64,000 bases of DNA from Pelagimonas sp. (GTDB lineage: Bacteria > Pseudomonadota > Alphaproteobacteria > Rhodobacterales > Rhodobacteraceae): positions 82,457 through 146,456 of the forward strand of contig JAOARQ010000044.1 in assembly GCA_025210455.1 (NCBI GenBank). Reading direction: 5' to 3'. The first letter of the stretch is position 1. Each line of letters opens with the position of its first letter. Both the position numbers and the translations under genes were made by a program. Below, piece by piece: positions 42,221 to 52,192 of this stretch. The notes under the pieces were generated by a model that worked only from the letters and a program-made list of their open reading frames with translations, had not been told where the DNA came from and ran no database searches.

Positions 42221-42248
42221 GCGGCCCGGATCAGGTCATTCGGGCCGC
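42221..42248 (+). terminator. Hairpin after the two-gene cassette
   Basis: GCGGCCCG, a 12-base loop, CGGGCCGC: a perfect 8-bp GC stem 99 bp after the cassette stop, followed only by TT. A weak terminator or boundary structure. Two TTYAAACGGG repeats lie just upstream (42165-42185). Confidence 0.4.
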
Positions 42249-42380
42249 TTCGCCCATCCCGTCCCAAAATGTCTTTGCTGTAAAAAGTAGTGTAAATCAC
42301 TGTAAGAAGTTCTGTCACGCTACAGTCACGCTACAACAACCACCGCTAACCACTGAAAGAAGTCGTGTCGCGCGGGTTTA

Positions 42381-42571
42381 TGGGATTTCATGGGGCATGG
42401 GTGGGACTGGGGGCTCAGTGTCGCGAAACTTTGCTCAGGTCATCAAATCCGAATCACTTTTTCCACAGGTGGGGGTGGAATCCTGTGGATAACTTGCTAC
42501 ATCAGCTTTGATCGCCTGGGATTTCATGGGCAAGATACCTTTTGACGGCGGAAATTTGGGAAATGATGGGA
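42381..42571 (+). promoter_or_regulatory. Three clusters of MraZ boxes
   Basis: TGGG-type boxes occur in pairs at exactly 10-bp period: 42381/42391 (with a third at 42402), 42517/42527, and 42557/42567. This is the spacing bound by MraZ upstream of its own operon in other bacteria. A weaker pair on the opposite strand lies at 42736-42750. Confidence 0.75.
42459..42492. promoter_or_regulatory. Two convergent DnaA boxes in the dcw leader region
   Basis: TTTTCCACA (42459-42467) and TGTGGATAA (42484-42492, i.e. TTATCCACA on the minus strand) both match the DnaA consensus TTWTNCACA. They face each other 16 bp apart between MraZ box clusters. Confidence 0.6.
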
Positions 42572-42764
42572 AAAACTCAAAAAATCTCAGCCCCCTACAT
42601 CTTGTGTTGGCGCTGACGGCTTCTGCTGGATTTTCCCGAGATCACCATAAAAGCGCCCTGAAATGAATAGGTTTGGCCCTGTCGCTGCCATTCCCTTGCC
42701 AAAATTCCCGTAAAAAACTGTTGCGTACCATGCATTCCCATGGCATCCCTATATCACACGATGA

Positions 42765-42970
42765 GGAAGCGGTTAGGGACAACAAGATCCCGCAGCGAAC
42801 TTCAAAAATAAAAAGAGCAGGTTTCATACAGGCACCGCCTTCATCGTGACATGAGGATCCGGCGCGCGGGCGAGCAGACATCCCCCCAGGTGGCGCGCGC
42901 AGTCGGAGACACCCGCACAGCGGGGTAGGCGGCGGGTTGATCAATGGCAGCAGATCAACCCGCCCCTTTT
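42765..42970 (+). ncRNA. UpsM-like sRNA in the mraZ 5' leader
   Basis: In Rhodobacter sphaeroides the dcw cluster is preceded by a long leader that is largely terminated to give the sRNA UpsM. Here a long non-coding GC-structured leader precedes mraZ and ends in a very strong terminator (42931-42970), the same arrangement. The 3' end is clear; the 5' end is only estimated from the known size of UpsM (about 200 nt) and a TATATC element at 42750-42755. Sequence homology to UpsM could not be checked. Confidence 0.6.
42931..42970 (+). terminator. Strong terminator upstream of mraZ
   Basis: GGCGGGTTGATC, a 10-base loop, GATCAACCCGCC: a perfect 12-bp stem followed by CCTTTT. It lies 37 bp before the mraZ start, so most leader transcripts would stop here and dcw expression depends on read-through. 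Confidence 0.9.
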
Positions 42971-43007
42971 CGTTTCAGACCCGGGGGCAACCAGAGGGGC
43001 CAGGCAG

Positions 43008-43523
43008 TTGGGCCGCAGGCTGAGGTTCAGAGGTGAAAGTCGACACAAGGTCGACACGAAGGGGCGGGTGTCTATCCCAGCCTCTTTTCGCCGTGTCCTC
43101 GAAGCGGGTGACCCGGACTGGACCGATGGGCTGAACCCGAACTTTGTGATCGTCTATGGGGATCACCGCCGCAAGTATCTGGAATGTTACACAATTCAGG
43201 AAATTGAAGACGTCGAGGACCGCATCAGCCGCATGAAGCGCGGCAGTCAGAAGCGTCGTCTTTTGGAGCGTCTGTTTTCGACGCAATCCGTCACCACCAG
43301 CGTGGATGAAACCGGCCGTATCGTTCTGCCGGCCAAGCTGCGTGACAAGATCGGGATCGCCAAAGAGGCGCAGTTTGCCTCGAATGTGGATACCTTCCAG
43401 ATCTGGGCGCCCGAGACCTACGATGCGGAACTGGCAGCGACCGAAGAAATTCTGGACGATATGGATGACGGTTTCGATCCGCTGGAACTGCTGGACGAAG
43501 ACGAAGAGGATGAGGCGCTCTGA
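43008..43523 (+). CDS. mraZ: Transcriptional regulator MraZ
   Basis: A 171-residue MraZ with two SpoVT/AbrB-like beta domains: [28 protein letters not shown] at the N-terminus and [23 protein letters not shown] in the middle. An acidic C-terminal tail ([13 protein letters not shown]) follows. Both conserved G-R-x-x-I/L-P loops are present. The start is a TTG at 43008 with AGAGGGG upstream; there is no usable ATG. MraZ binds its own upstream boxes and represses the dcw operon; candidate boxes at 10-bp period lie at 42381-42571. Confidence 0.93.
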   Translation: MGRRLRFRGESRHKVDTKGRVSIPASFRRVLEAGDPDWTDGLNPNFVIVYGDHRRKYLECYTIQEIEDVEDRISRMKRGSQKRRLLERLFSTQSVTTSVDETGRIVLPAKLRDKIGIAKEAQFASNVDTFQIWAPETYDAELAATEEILDDMDDGFDPLELLDEDEEDEAL

Positions 43524-44506
43524 TGACCGGGCAGACCGAAGACAAACCGCATATTCCGGTTCTTCTGGGGCCGATCCTGCGGGAATGTGCGCCGGTGCAG
43601 GGTACCTGGATTGACGGCACCTTTGGCGCGGGCGGCTATACGCGCGGGCTTTTGGCGGCTGGGGCCGACCATGTGGTGGGCATTGATCAGGATCCGCTGG
43701 CGCATGAGATGGCGCTGGAATGGATTGGCGATTATGCCGGGCGCATCACCATGATTGAAGGCAACTTTGCCGGGATGGATACCGTTGCCGATCAGGTGGA
43801 TGGGGTGGTGCTGGATCTGGGTGTCTCTTCGATGCAGCTGGATCTGGCCGAGCGCGGCTTTTCCTTTTTGCGTTACGGGCCATTGGATATGCGCATGTCG
43901 CAAGAGGGGCCAAGCGCTGCGGATATCGTGAATACTTATGGCGAAGAAGAGATCGCGGATATTCTGTATCACTACGGTGAAGAACGGCAGTCGCGCCGGA
44001 TTGCCCGCAAGATTGTGGACCAGCGCAAGGCGATGCCCTTTGAAACCACATTGCAACTGGCCGAAGTGATCGAGGGCTGTTTGCCGCGCTCTAAGCCGGG
44101 GCAGGCGCATCCGGCGACCCGCAGCTTTCAGGCGCTGCGCATTGCGGTGAACGATGAATATGGCGCGCTTTGGCAGGGGCTGATGGCGGCGGAACGGGTG
44201 CTGAAACCGGGCGGCCTGCTGGCGGTGGTGACCTTCCATTCCATCGAAGACCGTATGGTGAAACGGTTCTTCCAGTCGCATGGGGCGAAAAAGACCCGCG
44301 TCAATCGCTATGCCCGCGAAGAGGCGGTGGAAACGGACGCGCCTTTTGAAATTCTGACGCGTAAGGCCGTTGGCCCGGATGCGGATGAACTGGCGCAGAA
44401 CCCGCGGTCGCGGTCGTCTAAGCTGCGGGTGGGGCGGCGCACCGTTGCGCCCGCACGCGATATCGCGGCGCGGGATCTGTCAATGCCGGATGTTAACCAA
44501 AGGTGA
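43523..44506 (+). CDS. rsmH: 16S rRNA (cytosine1402-N4)-methyltransferase
   Basis: A 327-residue SAM-dependent methyltransferase (formerly MraW). Visible motifs: [13 protein letters not shown], the SAM loop [57 protein letters not shown] and [16 protein letters not shown]. It methylates C1402 of 16S rRNA in the P site. Start overlaps the mraZ stop by one base (TGATG). Confidence 0.97.
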   Translation: MTGQTEDKPHIPVLLGPILRECAPVQGTWIDGTFGAGGYTRGLLAAGADHVVGIDQDPLAHEMALEWIGDYAGRITMIEGNFAGMDTVADQVDGVVLDLGVSSMQLDLAERGFSFLRYGPLDMRMSQEGPSAADIVNTYGEEEIADILYHYGEERQSRRIARKIVDQRKAMPFETTLQLAEVIEGCLPRSKPGQAHPATRSFQALRIAVNDEYGALWQGLMAAERVLKPGGLLAVVTFHSIEDRMVKRFFQSHGAKKTRVNRYAREEAVETDAPFEILTRKAVGPDADELAQNPRSRSSKLRVGRRTVAPARDIAARDLSMPDVNQR

Positions 44507-44510
44507 TCTG

Positions 44511-44870
44511 ATGCGCAGCCTGTTTTTCCTTCTTGCGTCATTGGCGGTGATTGCGTCGGGCTATTGGGCCTATCACGAAAACTATACCACGCAGGCCGAA
44601 CTGGATCGAGTGGATGATCTGCGCCGTCAGATCGGGCAGGCGCAGGAACGCATTGCCATTCTCAAGGCAGAATGGGCCTATCTGAACCGCCCTGATCGGT
44701 TGCAGGATCTGGCCGAGCTGAACTTTGATAAGCTGGGGCTTTTGCCGCTGTTGCCGGAACAATTCGGAAATATTGATCAGGTGGCTTATCCGCAGGCGCC
44801 GCAGCCGCTGGATGAGGTGATCGCACCTGCGGAAGAAACACTTGAGCTCAGCACGGGGGCAAGCGAATGA
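44511..44870 (+). CDS. ftsL: Cell division protein FtsL
   Basis: A 119-residue bitopic membrane protein: short cytoplasmic N-terminus, one helix (LFFLLASLAVIASGYWAY), then a periplasmic coiled coil (ELDRVDDLRRQIGQAQERIAILKAEWAYLNRPDRLQDLA), the standard FtsL layout. FtsL complexes with FtsB and FtsQ to activate septal wall synthesis. I start it at 44511 with AAGGTG overlapping the end of rsmH; a longer open frame is shadow. Stop overlaps the ftsI start by four bases. Confidence 0.92.
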   Translation: MRSLFFLLASLAVIASGYWAYHENYTTQAELDRVDDLRRQIGQAQERIAILKAEWAYLNRPDRLQDLAELNFDKLGLLPLLPEQFGNIDQVAYPQAPQPLDEVIAPAEETLELSTGASE

Positions 44871-46657
44871 CACGGACCCCGCTGCGCCCTTTGGCGCGTG
44901 TTCTGGATGCGCGTGAAAAGGGGGAAAACCCCGATGTGATCGAACGCGAAAATCGCCGTCTGCGCCATGAAAAGATGCGTGACAAATCGCGTTTGCGCGC
45001 AGAGGGGCGGCTGCTGGTGCTGGCAGTGATGTTCTTTGGTGCCTTTTCGGTGATCGGCGCGCGCATGGGCATGATTTCGGCTTCGGAACCGCAAGAGCCA
45101 CGCGCGCTGGCGGCTGGGGCGTCGATTGCGGCGACGCGGGCAGATATTGTTGATCGGCAGGGCCGGGTGCTGGCCACTAATATGTCGACCCACAGCCTTT
45201 ATGCGCATCCCCATCAGATGATTGACCCGGAACGCGCGGCGCGGGAATTGGCAGAGCTGTTCCCTGATCTGGATGCGGTGAAACTGGCGACGCGCTTTGG
45301 CGATCCCAAGCGCAAGTTCCTGTGGATTAAAAAGAAACTCTCGCCTGAACAGATGCAGGCGGTGCATGAGATTGGCGAACCCGGCCTGCTGTTTGGCCCG
45401 CGCGAAATGCGTCTTTACCCGAATGGCGCGATTGCGGCGCATGTGCTGGGTGGGGCCAGTTTTGGCGAAGAAGGTGTGCATTCCGCCGAAGTGGTGGGCA
45501 CCGCCGGGATTGAAAAATACTATGATGCCAATCTGCGCGATCCTGCCCGTGAAGGGGTGCCGCTGCAATTGTCGATTGATCTGACGGTGCAGGCCGCGGC
45601 AGAAGATGTGCTGTCGTCGGGCATGAAGCTGATGAATGCCAAAGGCGCGGCCAGTGTCTTGATGGATGTGCACACCGGCGAAGTGCTGTCGATTGTCTCG
45701 CTGCCGGATTTTGATCCCAATGATCGCCCGAATCCGCTGACCGAAGGCAACCCATCCGACAGCCCACTGTTCAACCGCGCTGTGCAGGGGGTCTATGAAC
45801 TGGGGTCGACCTTCAAGATCTTTGCCTCGGCGCAGGCGATCCAGCTGGGGCTGGCGAATGCTCAGACCGTGATCGACACCAGCCCACCTTTCAAGGTGGG
45901 GGGCTTCAAGATTGGTGAGTTCAACAATAAGAACTATGGCAAGGCCACGGTTGAAGAGATCATTGTCAAAAGCTCGAACCGGGGCACAGGCAAACTGGCG
46001 CTGGCCATCGGTGTTGAACGTCAGCAGGAATTCCTGCGTTCGCTTGGGTTCTTTGAGGCGCCGCCGATTGAAATCGTCGAGGCGCGGGGCGGCAAGCCTC
46101 TCTTGCCGAAAAAATGGACGGATCTGTCTGCTGTAACCATTTCTTATGGCCATGGGATTTCCACGTCGCCACTGCATCTGGCAGCAGGTTATGCGGCTAT
46201 TGCCAATGGCGGGATTGCGGTGAAACCGACCCTGCTGAAACAGGCCGGGCCGCAGGATGGGCCGCGCGTGATGACTCAGCAGGTGGCGGGGGTGTCGCAG
46301 CAGATGCTGCGCAAGGTTGTGACCGAAGGCACCGCGTCTTTTGGCGAAGTGCCGGGCTATAACGTGGGCGGCAAAACCGGCACCGCCGACAAACCCAAAG
46401 AGCGCGGCGGTGGGTATTACGATGACAAGGTGATCAATTCCTTTGCCTCGATCTTTCCGGCGGATGATCCGAAATATGTGCTGGTGGTGACGCTGGATGA
46501 GCCGGTGGAAACCACTGGCGAAAAACCGCGCAGAACCGCAGGCTGGACAGCGGTGCCGGTGGCGGCGGAAATGATCAAGCGTGTCGCGCCCTTGCTGGGT
46601 CTGCGTCCGCAGTTCCAGATCGGAGAATTGAACTCGGAAAGCTCTGCATCGGATTGA
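44867..46657 (+). CDS. ftsI: Septal peptidoglycan transpeptidase (PBP3/FtsI)
   Basis: A 596-residue class B penicillin-binding protein. An N-terminal helix near 45-65 (LLVLAVMFFGAFSVIGARMGM) anchors it. The pedestal domain starts IVDRQGRVLATNM. The transpeptidase domain has all three active-site motifs: STFK (in YELGSTFKIFA), SSN (in VKSSNRGTG) and KTG (in NVGGKTGTADKP). It cross-links septal murein. It lies between ftsL and murE in the usual order. Confidence 0.96.
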   Translation: MTRTPLRPLARVLDAREKGENPDVIERENRRLRHEKMRDKSRLRAEGRLLVLAVMFFGAFSVIGARMGMISASEPQEPRALAAGASIAATRADIVDRQGRVLATNMSTHSLYAHPHQMIDPERAARELAELFPDLDAVKLATRFGDPKRKFLWIKKKLSPEQMQAVHEIGEPGLLFGPREMRLYPNGAIAAHVLGGASFGEEGVHSAEVVGTAGIEKYYDANLRDPAREGVPLQLSIDLTVQAAAEDVLSSGMKLMNAKGAASVLMDVHTGEVLSIVSLPDFDPNDRPNPLTEGNPSDSPLFNRAVQGVYELGSTFKIFASAQAIQLGLANAQTVIDTSPPFKVGGFKIGEFNNKNYGKATVEEIIVKSSNRGTGKLALAIGVERQQEFLRSLGFFEAPPIEIVEARGGKPLLPKKWTDLSAVTISYGHGISTSPLHLAAGYAAIANGGIAVKPTLLKQAGPQDGPRVMTQQVAGVSQQMLRKVVTEGTASFGEVPGYNVGGKTGTADKPKERGGGYYDDKVINSFASIFPADDPKYVLVVTLDEPVETTGEKPRRTAGWTAVPVAAEMIKRVAPLLGLRPQFQIGELNSESSASD

Positions 46658-46714
46658 TCCGGTCTCACGCTGGTGTGATCCCGGTCTTTGGCGTAAGAGG
46701 GCGACAAAGAGCAT

Positions 46715-48205
46715 ATGGGGGTATCAATGGGGCAGGTCAAAACACTGGCGCAACTGGGGTTGACGGCGCGCGCAGGGCGCGAAGCCGAGATCACCGGACT
46801 GGCGGTCGACAGTCGCGACGTCACAGATGGGTTTTTGTTTGCAGCCATGCCGGGCACGCGGGTGCATGGGGCGGAGTTCATCCAGTTTGCTCTGCGTCAG
46901 GGGGCGGTGGCCATTCTGACCGACAGCGAAGGGGCCGAGATCGCCAAAGATGTGATTGCTCAGTTCGATCCTGCGCTGGTGATTGCCGAAGATCCGCGTC
47001 AGGCGCTGGCCTATACGGCTGCGCTTTGGTCTGGGGCGCAACCCGGTACCATGGTGGCGGTGACCGGCACCAATGGCAAAACCAGCGTTTCGACCTTTAC
47101 CCGCCAGATCTGGCAGGCGCTGGCTATTCCTTCGATCAATCTGGGCACAACCGGGGTGGAAGGGGATTGGATTGCCCCCTCCAGCCACACCACGCCTGAA
47201 CCGATCACCCTGCATCGCCTTCTGGCTGGTGCCGCTGAGGCGGGCGTGACCCATGCCTCGATGGAGGCGTCATCCCACGGGTTGGCGCAGCGGCGTCTGG
47301 ATGGGGTGACGCTGAAGGCGGCGGGCTTTACCAATTTCACGCAGGATCATCTGGATTACCACGAGACCTTTGACGATTACTTCGCCGCCAAGGCGGGGTT
47401 GTTTGCGCGGGTTCTGTCAGAAGATGGCACCGCCGTGATCAATATCGACGATACGCGCGGTATTGATATGCTGGCGATTGCCAAGGCGCGTGGCCAAAGC
47501 GTGATCACCGTTGGGCGCGATGCCGCAGATCTGTGCCTTGAGGGGCAGCGCTTTGACGCTGCGGGGCAGGAACTACGCATCAGCTATGGTGGTGTGACCT
47601 GGCAAAAACGCCTGCCGCTGATTGGTGGCTTTCAGGGGGAAAACGTGTTGCTGGCTGCCGGGCTGGTGATTGCCTGCGGGGCGACACCCGGCGATGTGAT
47701 GGACGCGCTGCCCGGTCTGGGCACTGTGCGTGGCCGGATGGAACTGGCTGCCACCCGTGACAATGGGGCGGCGGTCTTTGTGGATTATGCCCATACGCCC
47801 GATGCGGTAGCGACCGCCATTCAGGCGCTGCGCCCGCATGTTATGGGGCGTCTGGTGGCGATTGTGGGGGCAGGCGGGGATCGCGATGCCTCGAAACGGC
47901 CTTTGATGGGGCAGGCGGCGGCGCAGCACGCCGATAGCGTTATTGTCACCGATGATAACCCCCGCAGCGAAGATCCGGCGCTGATCCGCGCCGCCGTCAA
48001 GGCGGGCGCACCGGAGGCACTGGAGGTAGGCGACCGCGCCGAAGCCATCCTACGCGCTGTCGATGGTCTGGGCGCGGGTGATGCATTGCTGATCTGCGGC
48101 AAGGGCCATGAAACCGGGCAGACGGTGGGGGATACGGTCTATCCCTTTGATGATGTGGAACAGGCCAGCATTGCTGTGGCCGCACTGGATGGAAAAGGCC
48201 TATGA
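46715..48205 (+). CDS. murE: UDP-MurNAc-L-Ala-D-Glu:meso-DAP ligase
   Basis: A 496-residue Mur ligase. The ATP loop is VAVTGTNGKTSVSTFT; the substrate region is SSHTTPEPITLHRLL, the carbamylated Lys lies in DYFAAKAGLF, and the C-terminal DDNPRSEDP motif is the signature of meso-diaminopimelate-adding enzymes. It adds the third residue of the stem peptide in the cytoplasm. Two Met starts are possible (46715 and 46727); the first has GAGG upstream. Stop overlaps murF by four bases. Confidence 0.95.
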   Translation: MGVSMGQVKTLAQLGLTARAGREAEITGLAVDSRDVTDGFLFAAMPGTRVHGAEFIQFALRQGAVAILTDSEGAEIAKDVIAQFDPALVIAEDPRQALAYTAALWSGAQPGTMVAVTGTNGKTSVSTFTRQIWQALAIPSINLGTTGVEGDWIAPSSHTTPEPITLHRLLAGAAEAGVTHASMEASSHGLAQRRLDGVTLKAAGFTNFTQDHLDYHETFDDYFAAKAGLFARVLSEDGTAVINIDDTRGIDMLAIAKARGQSVITVGRDAADLCLEGQRFDAAGQELRISYGGVTWQKRLPLIGGFQGENVLLAAGLVIACGATPGDVMDALPGLGTVRGRMELAATRDNGAAVFVDYAHTPDAVATAIQALRPHVMGRLVAIVGAGGDRDASKRPLMGQAAAQHADSVIVTDDNPRSEDPALIRAAVKAGAPEALEVGDRAEAILRAVDGLGAGDALLICGKGHETGQTVGDTVYPFDDVEQASIAVAALDGKGL

Positions 48206-49641
48206 CCGCACTTTGGACATCACAAGAGGCGGCTTTGGCCACCAAAGGCAAGGCGCTGGCCCCCTTTGAGGTGCAGGGCGTCTCAATTGACACCCGCACC
48301 ATCGCCAAGGGCGATCTGTTTGTCGCACTTAAGGCTGCGCGCGATGGGCATGATTTTGTGGCTAAGGCGCTGGAAAAAGGGGCAGGCGCCGCGCTGGTGT
48401 CGCATATCCCCGAAGGCCTGCCCGATGATGCGCCGCTGCTACTGGTCGATGATGTTCTGACCGCCCTTGAAGATCTGGGCAAAGCCGCCCGCGCCCGCAC
48501 GAGGGCCAAGGTGGTGGCGGTGACCGGGTCGGTGGGCAAGACATCCACCAAGGAAATGCTACGCACGGTGCTGGGGGCTTTGGGAACGGTCCACGCCGCC
48601 GAGAAAAGCTATAACAACCACTGGGGTGTCCCGCTGACACTGGCGCGTATGCCGGCGGATGTGGATTTTGCCGTTATCGAAATCGGCATGAACCATCCGG
48701 GGGAAATCTCTCCGCTGGCGCAGATGGCACGGCCGCATGTGGCCATGGTGACCATCGTCGCCCCGGCGCATCTGGCAGCATTTGAAAGCCTCGAAGGTAT
48801 CGCGCGCGAAAAGGCGGCGATCTTTGATGGGCTCGAACCCAAAGGGGTGGCGGTTTACAACGGTGATCTTGATGTCAGCCCGATCCTGCGGGCCGCTGCG
48901 TTGGAACGCGCCGGGCGGGTGATCTCATTTGGTGAAAAAGCCAGCAATCATCACCGCTGCAGCGATGTCGTGGTCAAAGACCACTGCACAGTCGCCATGT
49001 CGCGCGCCTGGCGGGTGCCGTTGCTGTATAAGGTGATGGTGCCGGGGCGGCATTTTGCGGTGAACGCCATGGGGGTGCTTGGGGTGGTGTCCGCGCTGAA
49101 ACTCGACCGGGCGCTGGCGATCACGGCGCTGGGTCAGTGGGAGCCGGGCGCAGGCCGGGGCGCGCGCGAAGTGGTGCGTCTGGACACCGTCGACAGCCGC
49201 ATTGCGCTGGAACTGATCGACGATGCCTATAACGCCAACCCAGCTTCAATGACCGCCTCGCTCGAGGTGCTTGCTGCGGCAGAGCCCCGCGACCGCATGG
49301 GCCGCTTTTCCAACGGTCGCCGGGTGGCGATCCTGGGCGATATGAAAGAGTTAGGGGAAACTGAGCTGGATTTGCACCGTGCGCTGGCGGCGCTGCCCTT
49401 TATGCAGCAGATCGACATCGTGCATTGCGTGGGTCCATTGATGAAATCGCTGTGGAAGGCCCTGCCCGAAGAAAAACGCGGGCTGTGGCTGGAAACCAGT
49501 GGTGAAATGGCTGCGCGTGCGCCCCGTGTTCTGGATGCGGGGGATGTGATTTTGGTCAAAGGGTCATTGTCGATCGGGCTGGGGCGCGTGGTTGACGCGA
49601 TCAAGAAAATGCGGCAAGCCCCCGCCGATGTAGAGGCGTAA
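48202..49641 (+). CDS. murF: UDP-MurNAc-tripeptide:D-Ala-D-Ala ligase
   Basis: A 479-residue Mur ligase that adds D-Ala-D-Ala. The ATP loop is VVAVTGSVGKTSTKEML; then come KSYNNHWGVPLTLARMP, FAVIEIGMNHPGEI, and the C-terminal DDAYNANPASMTASLEVLA, all diagnostic of MurF. Start overlaps murE. Normal length. Confidence 0.96.
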   Translation: MTALWTSQEAALATKGKALAPFEVQGVSIDTRTIAKGDLFVALKAARDGHDFVAKALEKGAGAALVSHIPEGLPDDAPLLLVDDVLTALEDLGKAARARTRAKVVAVTGSVGKTSTKEMLRTVLGALGTVHAAEKSYNNHWGVPLTLARMPADVDFAVIEIGMNHPGEISPLAQMARPHVAMVTIVAPAHLAAFESLEGIAREKAAIFDGLEPKGVAVYNGDLDVSPILRAAALERAGRVISFGEKASNHHRCSDVVVKDHCTVAMSRAWRVPLLYKVMVPGRHFAVNAMGVLGVVSALKLDRALAITALGQWEPGAGRGAREVVRLDTVDSRIALELIDDAYNANPASMTASLEVLAAAEPRDRMGRFSNGRRVAILGDMKELGETELDLHRALAALPFMQQIDIVHCVGPLMKSLWKALPEEKRGLWLETSGEMAARAPRVLDAGDVILVKGSLSIGLGRVVDAIKKMRQAPADVEA

Positions 49642-49653
49642 AGGGATTATAGG

Positions 49654-50736
49654 ATGCTGTATTGGCTTACTGAACTCAGCGATGGCGGAGATTTCTTCAA
49701 CCTTTTTCGCTACATCACCTTTCGCGCCGGGGGCGCATTCCTGACCGCCCTGATCTTTGGCTTTCTGTTTGGTCGCCCGCTGATCAATGTGCTGCGTCGC
49801 AAACAAGGTAAGGGCCAGCCGATCCGGTCTGACGGCCCTGAGGGGCATTTTGTCAAAGCGGGTACGCCCACCATGGGCGGGCTGCTGATCATTGGCGCGC
49901 TTGTCTCTTCGACGCTGCTTTGGGCGCGCTGGGATAACCCCTTTGTCTGGCTGGTTCTTTTTGTGACCATCGCCTATGCGCTGATCGGTTTTGCCGATGA
50001 TTACGCCAAGGTTTCAAAGCAGAACACCGCCGGTGTGTCGGGCAGGGTGCGCCTGCTGCTGGGCTTTATCATCGCCGGGATCGCAGGCTATTGGGCCGCC
50101 GCCTATCACCCGGCTGAGCTGAGCCATCAACTGGCGCTTCCGGTGTTCAAAGACACGCTGATCAATCTTGGGGTCCTGTTCATTCCCTTCGCGATGTTTG
50201 TCATCGTTGGTGCAGCCAATGCGGTCAACCTGACGGATGGTCTGGATGGTCTGGCGATTATGCCGGTGATGATCGCAACAGGTACGCTGGGCGTGATTGC
50301 CTATGCGGTGGGTCGTGTGGATTTCACCGAATATCTGGATGTGCACTATGTGCCCGGCACCGGTGAACTGCTGATCTTTGCTGCCGGAGTTGCGGGCGGT
50401 GGTCTGGGCTTTTTGTGGTACAATGCGCCACCGGCTGCGGTTTTCATGGGGGATACCGGGTCACTTGCCTTGGGCGGTGCGCTGGGGGCTATTGCGGTGG
50501 CGACAAAGCACGAATTGGTTCTGGGCATTGTTGGTGGCTTGTTTGTCGCCGAAGCCCTGAGCGTGATTATTCAGGTGCTGTATTTCAAGCGCACAGGAAA
50601 ACGTGTGTTCCTGATGGCGCCGATCCACCATCATTATGAGAAAAAGGGCTGGGCAGAGCCGCAGATTGTGATCCGCTTCTGGATCATCGCGCTGATCCTT
50701 GCGATCATCGGCCTTGCGACTTTGAAAGTTCGTTAA
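49654..50736 (+). CDS. mraY: Phospho-MurNAc-pentapeptide transferase
   Basis: A 360-residue integral membrane enzyme with about ten helices that makes lipid I. Hallmarks: [16 protein letters not shown], the aspartates in [39 protein letters not shown] and the HHH motif in [13 protein letters not shown]. Follows murF by 12 bp. Confidence 0.97.
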   Translation: MLYWLTELSDGGDFFNLFRYITFRAGGAFLTALIFGFLFGRPLINVLRRKQGKGQPIRSDGPEGHFVKAGTPTMGGLLIIGALVSSTLLWARWDNPFVWLVLFVTIAYALIGFADDYAKVSKQNTAGVSGRVRLLLGFIIAGIAGYWAAAYHPAELSHQLALPVFKDTLINLGVLFIPFAMFVIVGAANAVNLTDGLDGLAIMPVMIATGTLGVIAYAVGRVDFTEYLDVHYVPGTGELLIFAAGVAGGGLGFLWYNAPPAAVFMGDTGSLALGGALGAIAVATKHELVLGIVGGLFVAEALSVIIQVLYFKRTGKRVFLMAPIHHHYEKKGWAEPQIVIRFWIIALILAIIGLATLKVR

Positions 50737-50794
50737 ACCACTCTGCGCGGGCCTCTGGCTCGCGCTTTGATTTTGCACCGTTCGGGGGAAGACG

Positions 50795-52192
50795 ATGATA
50801 CCAGTGATGGGTGTTCAGGGGCAGGTTGTTGCGGTTTTGGGGCTGGGGCGGTCTGGCCTGTCAGCAGCGCGTGCGTTGCGCGAAGGGGGCGCCACCGTCT
50901 GGGCCTGGGATGACACCCCCGCCGCCCGTGATCGCGCCGAAGCCGAAGGCTTTGAATGCATTGATCCGGAACGCAAGATGGATCAGGTGGATCTGCTGAT
51001 CATGTCGCCGGGCATCCCGCATCTGTACCCGGAACCGAACCGCGTTGTCCGTGTCGCGCTGATGGCGGGTGTGCCAGTGGACAATGATATCGGGCTGTTC
51101 TTTCGCAGCCTGGGCAGCGACTGGGACAGCTTTGAGCGCGAGCCAAAGATTGTCGCAGTCACCGGGTCCAACGGCAAATCCACCACCTCTGCCCTGATCC
51201 ATCACATTCTGGAACAGGCCGGGCGTGAAAGCCAGTTGGCGGGTAATATCGGGCGCGGCGTGCTGGATATTGATCCGCCCGGCGATGGCGGTGTCGTGGT
51301 GCTTGAGCTGTCCAGCTACCAGACCGAGCTGGCGCGGGCGTTAACCCCTGATGTGGGGGTGTTTACCAATCTCTCGCCAGATCATCTTGATCGCCACGCG
51401 GGGCCGGGTGGGTATTTCGCCGCCAAACGCCGTTTATTTGCCGAAGGCGGCCCGGATCGCGCGATCATCGGAGTGGATGAATTCGAAGGTCAGTTCATGG
51501 CCAACCAACTGGCTGTGGCCCCTGCCGATGATCGGGTTATCCGTGTGTCTAGCGGCACCAAGCTGGGGGGCGTTGGTTGGAATGTCTTTGCCAAAAAAGG
51601 GTTTTTGGCTGAATGGCGTAAGGGGCGGCAGGTCGCGTCAATTGACCTGCGCGAGATCGCCGGGCTGCCCGGGGCCCATAACCATCAAAACGCCTGCGCT
51701 GCTTATGCAGCCTGCCGCAGCCTTGGGCTCGCGCCGCGTGTGATTGAAGAGGGGCTGAAATCCTTTAAGGGTCTGCCGCACCGTTCGCAGTTGATCGCTG
51801 AACAGGGGCAGGTGCGCTATGTTAACGATTCAAAGGCGACCAATGTAGATTCCGCATTGCAGGCGCTTTTGGCCTTCAAGAACATCCGCTGGATTTGTGG
51901 CGGGTTGATGAAAGACGGGGGGCTTGATGTGCTCACGCCAGGGTTGGGCCATGTGCGCAAGGCCTATGTGATCGGGCGCGAAGCGCAGAGCTTTGCCTTG
52001 CAACTTTCTGAGGTTGAAACAGAAATCGCGACAACGATGAAGCGTGCGGTTGAGCAGGCCATGGCTGAGTCCGAGCCGGGGGATGTTGTGTTGCTGGCCC
52101 CGGCAGCAGCAAGTTTTGATCAATATGACAATTTTGAACTGCGCGGAGATGACTTTACGGCCTGTGTTCAGGCAGGGTTGGATCAAGGTTGA
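50795..52192 (+). CDS. murD: UDP-MurNAc-L-Ala:D-Glu ligase
   Basis: A 465-residue Mur ligase that adds D-glutamate. It shows an N-terminal Rossmann domain ([18 protein letters not shown]), the ATP loop [53 protein letters not shown] and the C-terminal [31 protein letters not shown] precedes the ATG. In relatives ftsW follows directly; here a convergent flavoprotein gene overlaps the murD 3' end by ten bases, so the cluster ends at murD. Confidence 0.96.
   Translation: MIPVMGVQGQVVAVLGLGRSGLSAARALREGGATVWAWDDTPAARDRAEAEGFECIDPERKMDQVDLLIMSPGIPHLYPEPNRVVRVALMAGVPVDNDIGLFFRSLGSDWDSFEREPKIVAVTGSNGKSTTSALIHHILEQAGRESQLAGNIGRGVLDIDPPGDGGVVVLELSSYQTELARALTPDVGVFTNLSPDHLDRHAGPGGYFAAKRRLFAEGGPDRAIIGVDEFEGQFMANQLAVAPADDRVIRVSSGTKLGGVGWNVFAKKGFLAEWRKGRQVASIDLREIAGLPGAHNHQNACAAYAACRSLGLAPRVIEEGLKSFKGLPHRSQLIAEQGQVRYVNDSKATNVDSALQALLAFKNIRWICGGLMKDGGLDVLTPGLGHVRKAYVIGREAQSFALQLSEVETEIATTMKRAVEQAMAESEPGDVVLLAPAAASFDQYDNFELRGDDFTACVQAGLDQG

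Noticed and set aside
42820..42970. RNase P RNA or 6S RNA upstream of mraZ
   Set aside because: The conserved RNase P core (GAGGAAAGTCC) is absent and I see no 6S-type bubble; an UpsM-like leader fits better.
44786..46714. Long open frame antisense to ftsI
   Set aside because: Same GC shadow effect; composition (His/Arg/Gln-rich) is not protein-like and ftsI is certain.
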